A stretch of 64,000 nucleotides of DNA from Stomorhina lunata (taxonomy: Eukaryota; Arthropoda; Insecta; Diptera; Rhiniidae): contig OW121741.1 in NCBI GenBank assembly GCA_933228675.1, forward strand, positions 17,054,771 through 17,118,770, in the 5' to 3' direction. Each line of letters begins with the position of its first letter. Positions within the stretch are counted from its first letter, which is position 1. The notes beneath the pieces were generated by a model. It saw nothing but the letters and a program-made list of their open reading frames with translations. It made no database searches and had not been told where the DNA came from. Position numbers and translations under genes: made by a program. Below are positions 59,001-64,000 of the stretch, in pieces.

Positions 59001-59122
59001 TCCTTGATACGCATTGTCCACGTTTTGTGCTCCGAATTCGTTATGCCAATACGTTGATTTTTTGTTATAACATGATTTTGTATCGTTAAGATGGTCTGAG
59101 TATCAACTCTCAGCCACGCTAC
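37937..59122 (-). CDS. DIP-eta: DIP-family immunoglobulin cell-surface protein, 3' eight exons (DIP-eta-like)
   Basis: Partial multi-exon gene for a Dpr-interacting protein, an Ig-superfamily receptor on neuron surfaces that binds Dpr proteins during synaptic partner choice (family knowledge). I joined eight exons on the minus strand: 58915-59122, 54349-54507, 43235-43363, 43000-43137, 42000-42152, 41876-41929, 41622-41714 and 37937-38064. Every junction has GT/AG, every internal intron is phase 1, and the 1,062 bp give 353 codons plus TGA with no internal stop. The protein holds the end of Ig1 (C52 in WYMCQI), Ig2 (C95, W107, C146), Ig3 (C189, W201, C246), a charged linker, and a C-terminal hydrophobic tail of about 18 residues after NSS that suits a GPI signal. 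The signal peptide and first Ig1 cysteine are missing; those exons are not visible up to 64,000. DIP-eta is my best paralogue call from the Ig3 and linker wording; theta or iota are alternatives. Confidence 0.9.
38120..41110. repeat. AT minisatellite in the last DIP intron
   Basis: Units of about 26-32 bp are built around TTTTCTATAGAAAA with spacers AATGA, AACGA, TATCGA and others, changing type along the block: TTTAATGAAAATTTTTCTAT at 38.2-38.8 kb, TTTTAAAACGAAAAATTTTC at 38.8-39.4 kb, TTTATATCGAAAAATTTTCT at 39.7-40.6 kb, TTGAATAAAATTTTTATATA after. It is broken at 38945-39030 by about 90 bp of other sequence with a TTTATTACAAT/ATTGTAATAAA hairpin. Confidence 0.88.
41622..41714 (-). CDS. 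DIP-eta: DIP gene exon: charged juxtamembrane linker
   Basis: This 93-bp exon encodes GKKRIKSSELYHQSKATSS, then an acidic run and NPGKRK. The acceptor is GCCAAACAG and the donor GTAAGTT. The basic-acidic-basic linker resembles the region after Ig3 that I recall for DIP-eta. The plus-strand open frames over this interval are shadows. The next intron is 3.56 kb and largely AT minisatellite. Confidence 0.85.
41876..41929 (-). CDS. DIP-eta: DIP gene micro-exon after Ig3
   Basis: This 54-bp exon encodes RIPSSTVNYVDGYDSRYK, where R and the following G are made across the splice junctions. The acceptor is TTAATTAG and the donor GTAGGT. It links Ig3 to the juxtamembrane region. It is too short to appear as an open frame; the call rests on matching phases on both sides and on the KLYRIP continuation known from DIPs. 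Confidence 0.87.
42000..42152 (-). CDS. DIP-eta: DIP gene exon: second half of Ig3
   Basis: This 153-bp exon encodes GNKFISNVTEMGEYRSSMKL through EFGAYRCVAKNSLGDTDGTI and KLY. It holds the Ig3 F-strand cysteine (C246). The DTDGTIKLY ending is a hallmark of DIP proteins as I know the family. The acceptor is TTTTTCAG and the donor GTAAGTTT. A 70-bp intron leads to the next small exon. Confidence 0.94.
42300..42988. repeat. 11-bp minisatellite (TAGTTCTGTTC), about 62 copies
   Basis: An almost perfect head-to-tail array; the only variants I saw are one shortened unit near 42863 and one C to A change near 42927. It fills about 690 bp of the 847-bp intron between the two Ig3 exons and ends about 11 bp from the splice donor at 42999. 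In gene orientation the unit reads GAACAGAACTA. Confidence 0.95.
43000..43137 (-). CDS. DIP-eta: DIP gene exon: first half of Ig3
   Basis: This 138-bp exon encodes FPPMITVQNQLIGAVEGKG and continues through C189 and W201 (NYWTRERGEIVPP). The HFPPM junction is created by joining with the previous exon, which confirms the splice phase. The donor GTAAGAAAT at 42999 is followed within about 12 bases by the 11-bp minisatellite that fills the downstream intron. Confidence 0.92.
43235..43363 (-). CDS. DIP-eta: DIP gene exon: second half of Ig2
   Basis: This 129-bp exon encodes VEGTNLILPRVKRQHMGAYL, then CIASNGVPPSVSKRITLIVH. It contributes the Ig2 F-strand cysteine (C146) in the Y-x-C motif. It is flanked by TTACAG and GTAAGT, phase 1 on both sides. 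A 97-bp intron separates it from the next exon. No independent open frame longer than the exon exists here, so it was found by reading splice sites. Confidence 0.92.
43364..44689. other. Repeat-poor start of the 11-kb DIP intron
   Basis: Intronic. Open frames at 43504-43731, 43843-44055 and 44096-44365 have no domain or splice support and are not called. Confidence 0.55.
44690..45775. repeat. Dispersed fly repeat, fuller copy (about 1.1 kb)
   Basis: Begins AGAGTGTTATATTCGGCTGT, GCCGAATCTTATATACCCAC, continues with several CTATGGTCAAATGTGAACCG sub-units, a CAGACAGACAGACGGACGGA tract (about 45630), and ends ACAAACGGAATGACAATCTC then ATATACCCCCCATTC. The two ends share ATATACCC in inverse-like arrangement (ATACCCACCAT ... 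AATGGTGATGATAAT). It is the opposite-orientation relative of 21.1-21.9 kb. No coding capacity. Confidence 0.8.
45885..46380. repeat. Degenerate ACTATAGTAGGATCTACGATTA repeat
   Basis: Eight or so diverged units of about 55-65 bp share ACTATAGTAGG, ATCTACGATTACATT and TTCAACTGGACTAT. Intronic, no coding content. Confidence 0.65.
46432..47244. mobile_element. Gypsy-like solo LTR with 4-bp target duplication (contains insertion)
   Basis: Starts TGTCACGAATTTTTAAGTTA and ends GGAAAAATGGGACA. It is flanked by ATAC on both sides (46428-46431 and 47245-47248), the 4-bp duplication usual for Ty3/gypsy-type integration. It aligns by eye over its length with the LTR at 52248-52764, except for about 250 extra bp (46540-46785). 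No internal retrotransposon coding region follows. Confidence 0.78.
46842..49286. repeat. Triplicated 0.8-kb unit made of LTR tail plus flank
   Basis: CTTTTCTCTTTTATCTACATTCTCA starts units at about 46842, 47668 and 48473; each ends near GATACGACTAAAGCCTCTCT. Lengths are about 827, 805 and 813 bp, differing by A-run length, CTCTCT length and scattered changes. Each contains the last two thirds of the LTR, its ATAC-side flank, an ACTCGAGTAACTCGATC / TCGATTAATCGAGC inverted-repeat segment, and one unit of the ACTCCTTGGGATACCTGCC satellite. Confidence 0.87.
49287..50880. other. Intronic stretch without a gene
   Basis: Inside the DIP intron. Overlapping phenylalanine-rich frames at 49554-49840 come from T-runs. 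50290-50420 has TCTAGT/CTAACTC-type low-complexity sequence. Nothing supportable. Confidence 0.5.
50885..51475. repeat. AT minisatellite with TTGATA spacer
   Basis: About 20 units of roughly 28-30 bp: AAATTTTCTATAGAAAAATT then TTTGATA(A/G)AA. This is the same palindromic core as at 8.6-13.3 and 38.1-41.1 kb with a different linker. Overlapping lysine/phenylalanine frames on both strands are artefacts. Confidence 0.9.
51476..52247. repeat. Intronic stretch with a diverged 100-120-bp repeat
   Basis: From about 51930 to 52245, three diverged units share TGATCACAGAATATCGTTAT, ATAATTTATGAGAAAATCGA and GTTTTTCATATAAAA. The rest is unremarkable. No gene. Confidence 0.55.
52248..52764 (+). mobile_element. 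Gypsy-like solo LTR, 517 bp
   Basis: Begins TGTAACGAATTTTTAAGTAG and ends AAAAACGTAACA, so TG...CA ends with a short inverted TGT/ACA. The flanks GTAT and GTAC suggest a 4-bp duplication with one change. A TATA box (TATATAAGG at 52532-52540) and downstream AATAAA-like sequence (52669) give the normal LTR order on the plus strand, opposite to the DIP gene. It is related to 46432-47244. No gag or pol is present nearby, so it is a recombination remnant. Confidence 0.78.
52532..52540 (+). promoter_or_regulatory. Predicted LTR TATA box
   Basis: TATATAAGG inside the solo LTR, at about 55% of its length, at the expected end of the U3 part. If still active it would fire antisense to the DIP gene within its large intron. 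Confidence 0.45.
52815..52946. repeat. Hairpin element with a GC-richer core
   Basis: Inverted arms run from GTTCAAAGGGGCCTTAAAAT and AAATTAACCCTTGCGTACC (ending 52866) to GGTACGCAAGAGTTAATTT (52891-52909) and AAAGGTGCTTTTGAAC (ending about 52942). The innermost 19 bp pair with one G-T mismatch; the outer 33 bp are imperfect. The loop is 24 nt. This suits a tiny foldback element or, less likely, a small-RNA hairpin. Confidence 0.78.
52947..54348. other. Intronic stretch without a gene
   Basis: The part of the DIP intron just downstream of the first Ig2 exon. The open frame 53371-53553 has no recognisable feature. Nothing else supportable. Confidence 0.5.
54349..54507 (-). CDS. DIP-eta: DIP gene exon: first half of Ig2
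   Basis: This 159-bp exon encodes VPPDILDYPTSTDMVVREGS and onward to NGTE. It has the Ig2 B-strand cysteine (C95), the core tryptophan (W107, in IIWRRE) and N-glycosylation sequons at NVT and NGT. The donor GTAAGTT is standard. The acceptor is odd: in gene orientation the bases before the AG are an (ACA/CAA)n microsatellite instead of a pyrimidine tract. The intron downstream is about 11 kb and full of repeats; the one upstream is 4.4 kb. Confidence 0.93.
54508..55555. other. Intronic stretch with trinucleotide microsatellites
   Basis: (TTG)n at 54510-54530 forms the splice acceptor context of the Ig2 exon. (CAT)n/(CGT)n is at 55090-55140 and (TTG)n at about 55196-55215. No gene. Confidence 0.6.
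55556..57010. repeat. AT minisatellite with TTTATCGA spacer, grading into a second type
   Basis: 55556-56600: units of about 29 bp, TTTTTTATCGAAAATTTTTC then TATAGAAAA, highly regular. 56620-57000: AAATTTCCTATAAAAATAGA then AAATTTTTGAA units, the type that dominates 62.1-64 kb. Both lie in the DIP intron. Spurious lysine-rich frames are ignored. Confidence 0.9.
57011..57975. other. Intronic stretch without a gene
   Basis: The 78-residue plus-strand frame at 57141-57377 contains a hydrophobic run but has no family resemblance I recognise, so it is not called. Confidence 0.5.
57980..58750. repeat. Inverted-repeat element enclosing a TGGCGCCACCTGT direct repeat
   Basis: Arms of the GATCGATATCGA family lie at about 57990-58060 and, inverted, 58665-58740. 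Between them two direct units 131 bp apart (58158 and 58289) share TTGATTAATTT, GTGGCGCCACCTGT and CTTAATCGGCTCAT forms. 58440-58620 is a unit of the GTGATAAATGAAGAACCGC family found at 59.4-60.8 kb. Confidence 0.65.
58915..59122 (-). CDS. DIP-eta: DIP gene exon: second half of Ig1
   Basis: This 208-bp exon encodes residues 1-69 of the readable part, starting VAWLRVDTQT and ending GYLDVV. It supplies the Ig1 F-strand cysteine (C52) in the SDKGWYMCQINTD block, which is typical of DIPs and lachesin-like proteins. The acceptor is TTTACAG at 59123-59129 and the donor is GTAAGT at 58914-58909. The exon enters in phase 0, so an upstream exon must end on a codon boundary, probably with the first Ig1 cysteine. 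It sits between two stretches of the same dispersed repeat (58.4-58.6 and 59.4-60.8 kb). Confidence 0.92.
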
Positions 59123-59359
59123 CTGTAAAGAAATGATATAAAAATGATCAATTAGATTTTAATTTTTACTACATTTTTTAAAGAGGTCCACAGTTACTGG
59201 TAAATTTTAAATTAAATTGTTATAAAAATTCTTTAATTTTACTCATTTTTATTCTTATAGCCTAAAACTATGCAACAGTTTTCTGCTATAACTCATTTAA
59301 TTCTTAATATATAAAAATTAATGCCACTTTTCGTTGTAATTTTATAACTCAAGAACGGG

Positions 59360-60790
59360 CTCAATGCAAATATTTAGGATTTGTTCCGACTATTTAGTTG
59401 ATAGCTTTTGTGAAATTTATTTATCACATCTTTTGTAACAAATTAATTAGTATTTTTTTAGAGTTTATAAAATCCATGGAAATTTTTTATATTCATTATA
59501 TATTTGTGTAATAATTATAAAAAATTTCCACGAATTTTATAAACTCAAAAAAAAAAAAAAAATACGAATTAATTTCTTACAAAACATGTGATAAATGAAG
59601 AACCGCTAAACCGATAAAATAATATTATATAACCTCTATAAAATATTTTATTTTATATATGACATATATAGAATAAAATATTTTATATTGTTTTTAAAAT
59701 ATATGGAAACTATATTATACAATAAATTTAAAAAATTTCCATGGATTTTATAAACTCTAAAAAAATACTAATTAATTTGTTACAAAAAATGTGATAAATG
59801 AAGAACCGCTCTACCGATTTTGAGCTCGACCTATATAATAATATTATATAAACTCTATAAAATATTTTCTTCCATTAACGACATATATAGAATAAAATAT
59901 TTGATAGAGTTTACACAATGTATGGAAACTATATTATACAATAATTTTGTAAATATAAAAAATTTCCATGGATTTTATAAAAAAATACTAATTTATTTGT
60001 TACAAAAAATGTGATAAATGAAGAAAAGCTCGACAGATTTTGAGCTCGACCTATTTAATAATATTATATGAACACTATAAAATATTTTCTTCTATATATG
60101 ACATTATAGAATAAAATATTTTATATAGTTTATGCAATGTATGGAAACTATATAACACAATAATTTTGTAAATATAAAAAATTTCCATGGATTTTATAAA
60201 CTGTAAAAAATATACTAATTTATTTGTTAAAAAAATGTGATAAATGAAAAACCGTCCGACCGATTTTGAGCTCGACAGATGTAATAATATTTAATAAACT
60301 TTATAAAATATTTTCTTCTATATATGACATATATAGAATAAACTATTTTAAAGAGTTTATACAATATATGGAAGTACAATAAATTTAAAAAATTTCCATG
60401 GATTTTATAAACTCTAAAAAAATTCTAATAAATTTGTTACAAAAAATGTGATAAATGTAGAACGGCTCGACCGATTTAATAATATTTAATAAACTCTATA
60501 AAATATTTTCTTCTAAATATGACATATATAGAATAAAATATTTTATAGAGTTTATACAATGTATGGAAACTATATTATACAATAATTTTGTAAATATAAA
60601 AAATTTCCATAGATTTTATAAACTGTAAAAAAATACTAATTAATTTGTTACAAAAATGTGAGATCCGCTAGACCGATTTTGAGCAAACTTCACAAAAACT
60701 ATCTACTAAATAGTCGGAATGAAGCCTAAATATTTGGTTTCGATAGGTCAGTCTGTTCTGGAGTTATAAAAGTTATAAAAAAAGTCTGCA
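59360..60790. repeat. Roughly 215-bp tandem repeat (GTGATAAATGAAGAACCGCT)
   Basis: Six diverged units (59589, 59793, 60012, 60238, 60450 and a degraded 60657) share CCGATTTTGAGCTCGACC, AAACTCTATAAAATATTTTC, TATATATGACATATATAGAA and AAATTTCCATGGATTTTATA. Spacing is 204-226 bp. It lies upstream of the last visible DIP exon, in its intron. Confidence 0.85.
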
Positions 60791-62080
60791 TAAAAACCAA
60801 CGATTAAATTTATGTAAGAACCTACAAGTAAGTATAAGTTAAATCTTAGGCAATAGATTGTATCAATTTAAGTCTGTAATAGACTCCATTAACGAGTCAA
60901 GTCTATATAAGAACCTATGATTGAATCTGCGCTTAATCTGAAGAAGATGCCAATTATTTAAAATTTAAAACCTTTATTTTACTGTCAAATCTAACCCTCG
61001 TAAATTTAATGCAAAAAAATTAAACTCCTGTATTAGACTGATTTATCGCAAATAAATTCACTTTAATTGTACAATTAATCATTTGTGCGTGTCTAAAACT
61101 AATAAAACATACGCAGAATTTTTTTCTCCACCTAAAAAAACTAAATTCTTTTATTTAAGGCCATAAAATATGTAAAAATATGAAATGAGTGCGAGAAATT
61201 AGTAAAGAAGTTTTTTTTTGAAATTCTGCTAGTGAAGGCAATAAACAGCAAAAAATTATAATAAAACAATTTAGTAGCGGCAATAAATACATAATTTACA
61301 AACAATAACTAATAACTGTTACAATTTATAAAGGTTTATTTAATATTCAAAGCTCACACTTTGTTTGGGAAATGATATCGCTTCCATGGAAGAAAAAGGA
61401 TACAAGGAAAGAAGGCAGTCAATTGTATAATGTCAAATAAAATGTATCGTCTTTAATATATGTGACAAATAGAAAAGTCTTTAGCAAAAGTGAATGTTAT
61501 TTGTTTTGTTGTTGTTCCCCCATTACCCCTTTTTATAGTCATGACATGCATGATCTTAACATTAAGTCACAATTAACGTCACTTATCACCAGAAATCTCA
61601 AAACAAATTAATTTTACTTCTTAGGAAACACACCTTAAATAACATAAATTCTGCCAATACTACATAAATATACTTAAAATTAATTGAAATCTCCTCGTGT
61701 ACTACCGATAAGACTTAACCAAAAATCATCATCCTAACAAATAACTAAAGCCATAAACATTATTAACAAAATCCCATATAGAGCTTGAGTAAAATCAAAT
61801 CGTTCTGTTAAATGACTAAAGCATTTGATAAAAATCTCAGTAGAACATTAAGCAAGAATAGTAAAAAAAAAAATTCCCCTTTTGATAGAATTTTCAATTT
61901 GTAGAGATGAAAATGGATAACTGGCATGATAGAGACACACAGACGGACAGAAAGACATATCAAAACACAGACAATCGAAGTACGTGTATTAATAACAAAC
62001 CAAAGCTAGCAAACAATAAAAACGGGAAAATGGAATACTCAGCAGAAGAGGGAAAAGAAATAGGAGAAATAGAAACATAA
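60791..62080. other. Stretch without a supportable gene
   Basis: Expected to be intronic for the DIP gene. I looked on the minus strand for the exon with the first Ig1 cysteine and a phase-0 donor and found none. Confidence 0.5.
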
Positions 62081-62084
62081 GAAA

Positions 62085-64000
62085 TTTTTGAAAAACTTCC
62101 TACAAAAAATAAGAAATTTTTGAAAATTTTCCCATAAAAATAAGAAATTTTGAAAAATTTCCTCTAAACATAAAAAAATTTTGAAAAATTTTCTATAAAA
62201 TTAGGAAATTTTTGAAAAATTTCCTATAAAAATAAGAAATTTTTGAAAAATTTCCTATAAAAATAAGAAATTTTTGAAAAATTTTCTGTAAAAATAAGAA
62301 ATTTTTGAAAAATTTCCTAAAAAAAATAAAAAATTTTTGAAAAATTTTCCATAAGAATAAGAAATTTTTGAAAAATTTCTTATAAAAATAAGAAATTTTT
62401 GAAAAATTTCTTATAAAAATAAGAAATTTTTGAAAAATTTCTTATAAAAATAAGAAATTTTTGAAAAATTTCTAATAAAAATAAGAAATTTTTGAAAAAA
62501 AATCTTATAAAAATAAGAAATTTTGAAAAAATTCTTATAAAAGTAAGAAATTTTGAAAAAATTCTTATAAGAATAAGAAATTTTTGAAAAATTTCCTCAT
62601 AAAATAAGAAATTTTTGAAAAATTTCCTCAAAAAATAAGACATTTTTGAAAAATTTCCTTAAAAAAATAAGAAATTTTTGAAAAATTTTCTATAAGAATA
62701 AGAAATTTTAAAAAATTTTTTATTTTTATAAGATATTTGCAAAAAATTTCTTATTTTCGTGAAAAAATTTTCAAAAAGTTTCTAATTTTATAGAAAACTT
62801 TTAAAAAATTTCTAATTTTTATAGGAATTTTTTGGAAAATTATTTTACAGGAAATTTTTCACAAATTTTTTATCTTATAGGAAATTTTTAAAAAATTTCT
62901 TTTGTTTTATAAATTTTTCAAAAATTTTCTTAATTTTTAGAAAATTTTTCAAAAATTTTTTATTTTTTTTTCGAAAATTTTTCAAAAATGTCTTATTATT
63001 GTAGGAATTTTTTAAAAGTTTATTTTTTTTATAGGAGAACTTTAATTTTTGAAAAATTTCTTATAAAAATAAGAAATTTTTGAATAATTTCTTTTAAAAA
63101 AATAAGAAATTTTTGAAAGGATTCTTATAAAATTAAGAAAATTTGAAAAAATTCTTATAAAAATAAGAATTTTTTAAAAAATTTCTTAAAAAATCAGAAA
63201 TTTTTGAAAAATTTCCTATAAGAATAAGAAAATTTAAAAAAAATTCTTATTTTTATAGGAAGTTTTTAAAAAATTTCTTATTTTTATAGGAAATTTTCTA
63301 AAAATTTCTTATTTTTATAGGATATTTTCTAAAAATTTATTTTTTTTAAGAAAAAATTTTCAAAAATTTCCTAATTTTATAGGAAACTTTTAAAAAATTT
63401 CTAATTTTTATAGGAAATTTTAAAAAAAAAATTTTATTTTTATAGGAAATTTTTTAAAAAAAATTTATTTTTATAGGAAATTTTTTTAGAAAATTATTTT
63501 TATAGGAAATTTTTAAAAAATTTCTTATTTTTACAGATAGTTTTCAAAAATTTCTTATTTTATAAGAAAATTTTCAAAAATTTCTTACTTTACAGGAAAT
63601 TTTATCAAATTATTTATCTTATAGGAAATTTTTTGAATTTTTTTTTTGTAAAATTTATAAAAATTTTCTCAATTTTTAGAAAATTTTTTAAAAATCTTTT
63701 ATTTATTTTAGAAAATTTTTCAAAAATTTTTATTTTTTTAGAAAATTATTCAAAAACGCCTTATTTTTGTAGGAAATTAAAAAAAAAATATCTTATATTT
63801 ATAGGAAATTTTTCGAAAATTTCTTATTTGTATAGGACATTTTTCAAAAATTTCTTATCTTTATAGAAAAATTTTCAAAAATTTCTTATTTTTATAGGAA
63901 ATTTTTCAAAAATTTCTTATTTTTATAGGAAATTTTTTAAAAATTTCTTACTTTTATAGAAAATTTTTCAAAAATTTCTTATTTGTATAGAAAATTTTCA
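62085..64000. repeat. AT minisatellite (AAGAAATTTTTGAAAAATTTCC) with orientation flips, runs off the edge
   Basis: 62085-62710: about 20 units of 30-31 bp in one orientation (AAAATAAGAAATTTTTGAAA, AATTTCCTAT). 62720-63040: reverse orientation (ATAGGAAATTTTTCAAAAAT). 63045-63235: forward again. 63240-64000: reverse. The phenylalanine-rich frames on both strands are artefacts of the repeat. Confidence 0.9.

Noticed and set aside
59123..62080. Upstream DIP exon with the first Ig1 cysteine
   Set aside because: I looked for a minus-strand exon ending in a phase-0 GTAAGT donor with a Cys-x-V-type motif and found none; the exon is probably beyond the window.
62380..63866. Phe-rich 77-87-residue frames
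   Set aside because: Same cause: translation of the AAATTTTTGAAAAATTT minisatellite.

Overview
The window is AT-rich nuclear DNA from a higher fly. The evidence is a DIP-family neuronal immunoglobulin gene, a ZAD-C2H2 zinc-finger gene with a 56-bp intron, rosa-like mariner remnants, and dense repeats of a style I associate with calyptrate flies (blowfly or housefly relatives). The species-level guess is inference. Only two host protein genes can be supported; almost everything else is repeat.

Layout. 0.8-2.8 kb: a foldback element and a roughly 188-bp tandem repeat. 4.2-5.4 kb: a dead mariner. 5.4-7.4 kb: a degenerate long-period repeat. 8.2-13.3 kb: a 31-bp minisatellite built on the palindrome TTTTCTATAGAAAA, containing a recent 1.3-kb tandem duplication and an orientation flip. 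14.7-15.4 kb: an inverted-repeat element and a mariner fossil. 15.5-21.9 kb: four satellite-like blocks, three of them within a pair of about 330-bp inverted repeats, then a dispersed fly repeat. 22.9-24.7 kb: a second mariner nested in the inverted-repeat family. 26.3-27.2 kb: a short-period array. 29.0-30.4 kb: the ZAD zinc-finger gene on the plus strand. 31.4-34.95 kb: an AT minisatellite interrupted by an array of 560-bp units, each carrying a complete type I hammerhead ribozyme. 37.9-59.1 kb: a DIP gene on the minus strand. Its eight exons were assembled by hand from splice sites and join in one frame to a stop; the 5' exons lie beyond the right edge. Its introns hold two gypsy-like solo LTRs, an 0.8-kb triplication, an 11-bp minisatellite next to a splice donor, a hairpin element and several AT minisatellites. 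62.1-64.0 kb: another AT minisatellite with orientation flips.

The most notable find is the hammerhead array (32,120-34,614): three head-to-tail 560-bp monomers plus about 1.46 inverted monomers, apparently identical in sequence. Each carries the CTGATGA and GAAA cores, a 4-bp stem II, a tiny stem III and a long stem I with an internal loop. This is the architecture expected of a retrozyme-like or Penelope-derived element that could be processed to 560-nt RNA circles.

The two genes do not appear functionally linked. The DIP product would act at the neuronal surface and the ZAD-ZNF protein in the nucleus.
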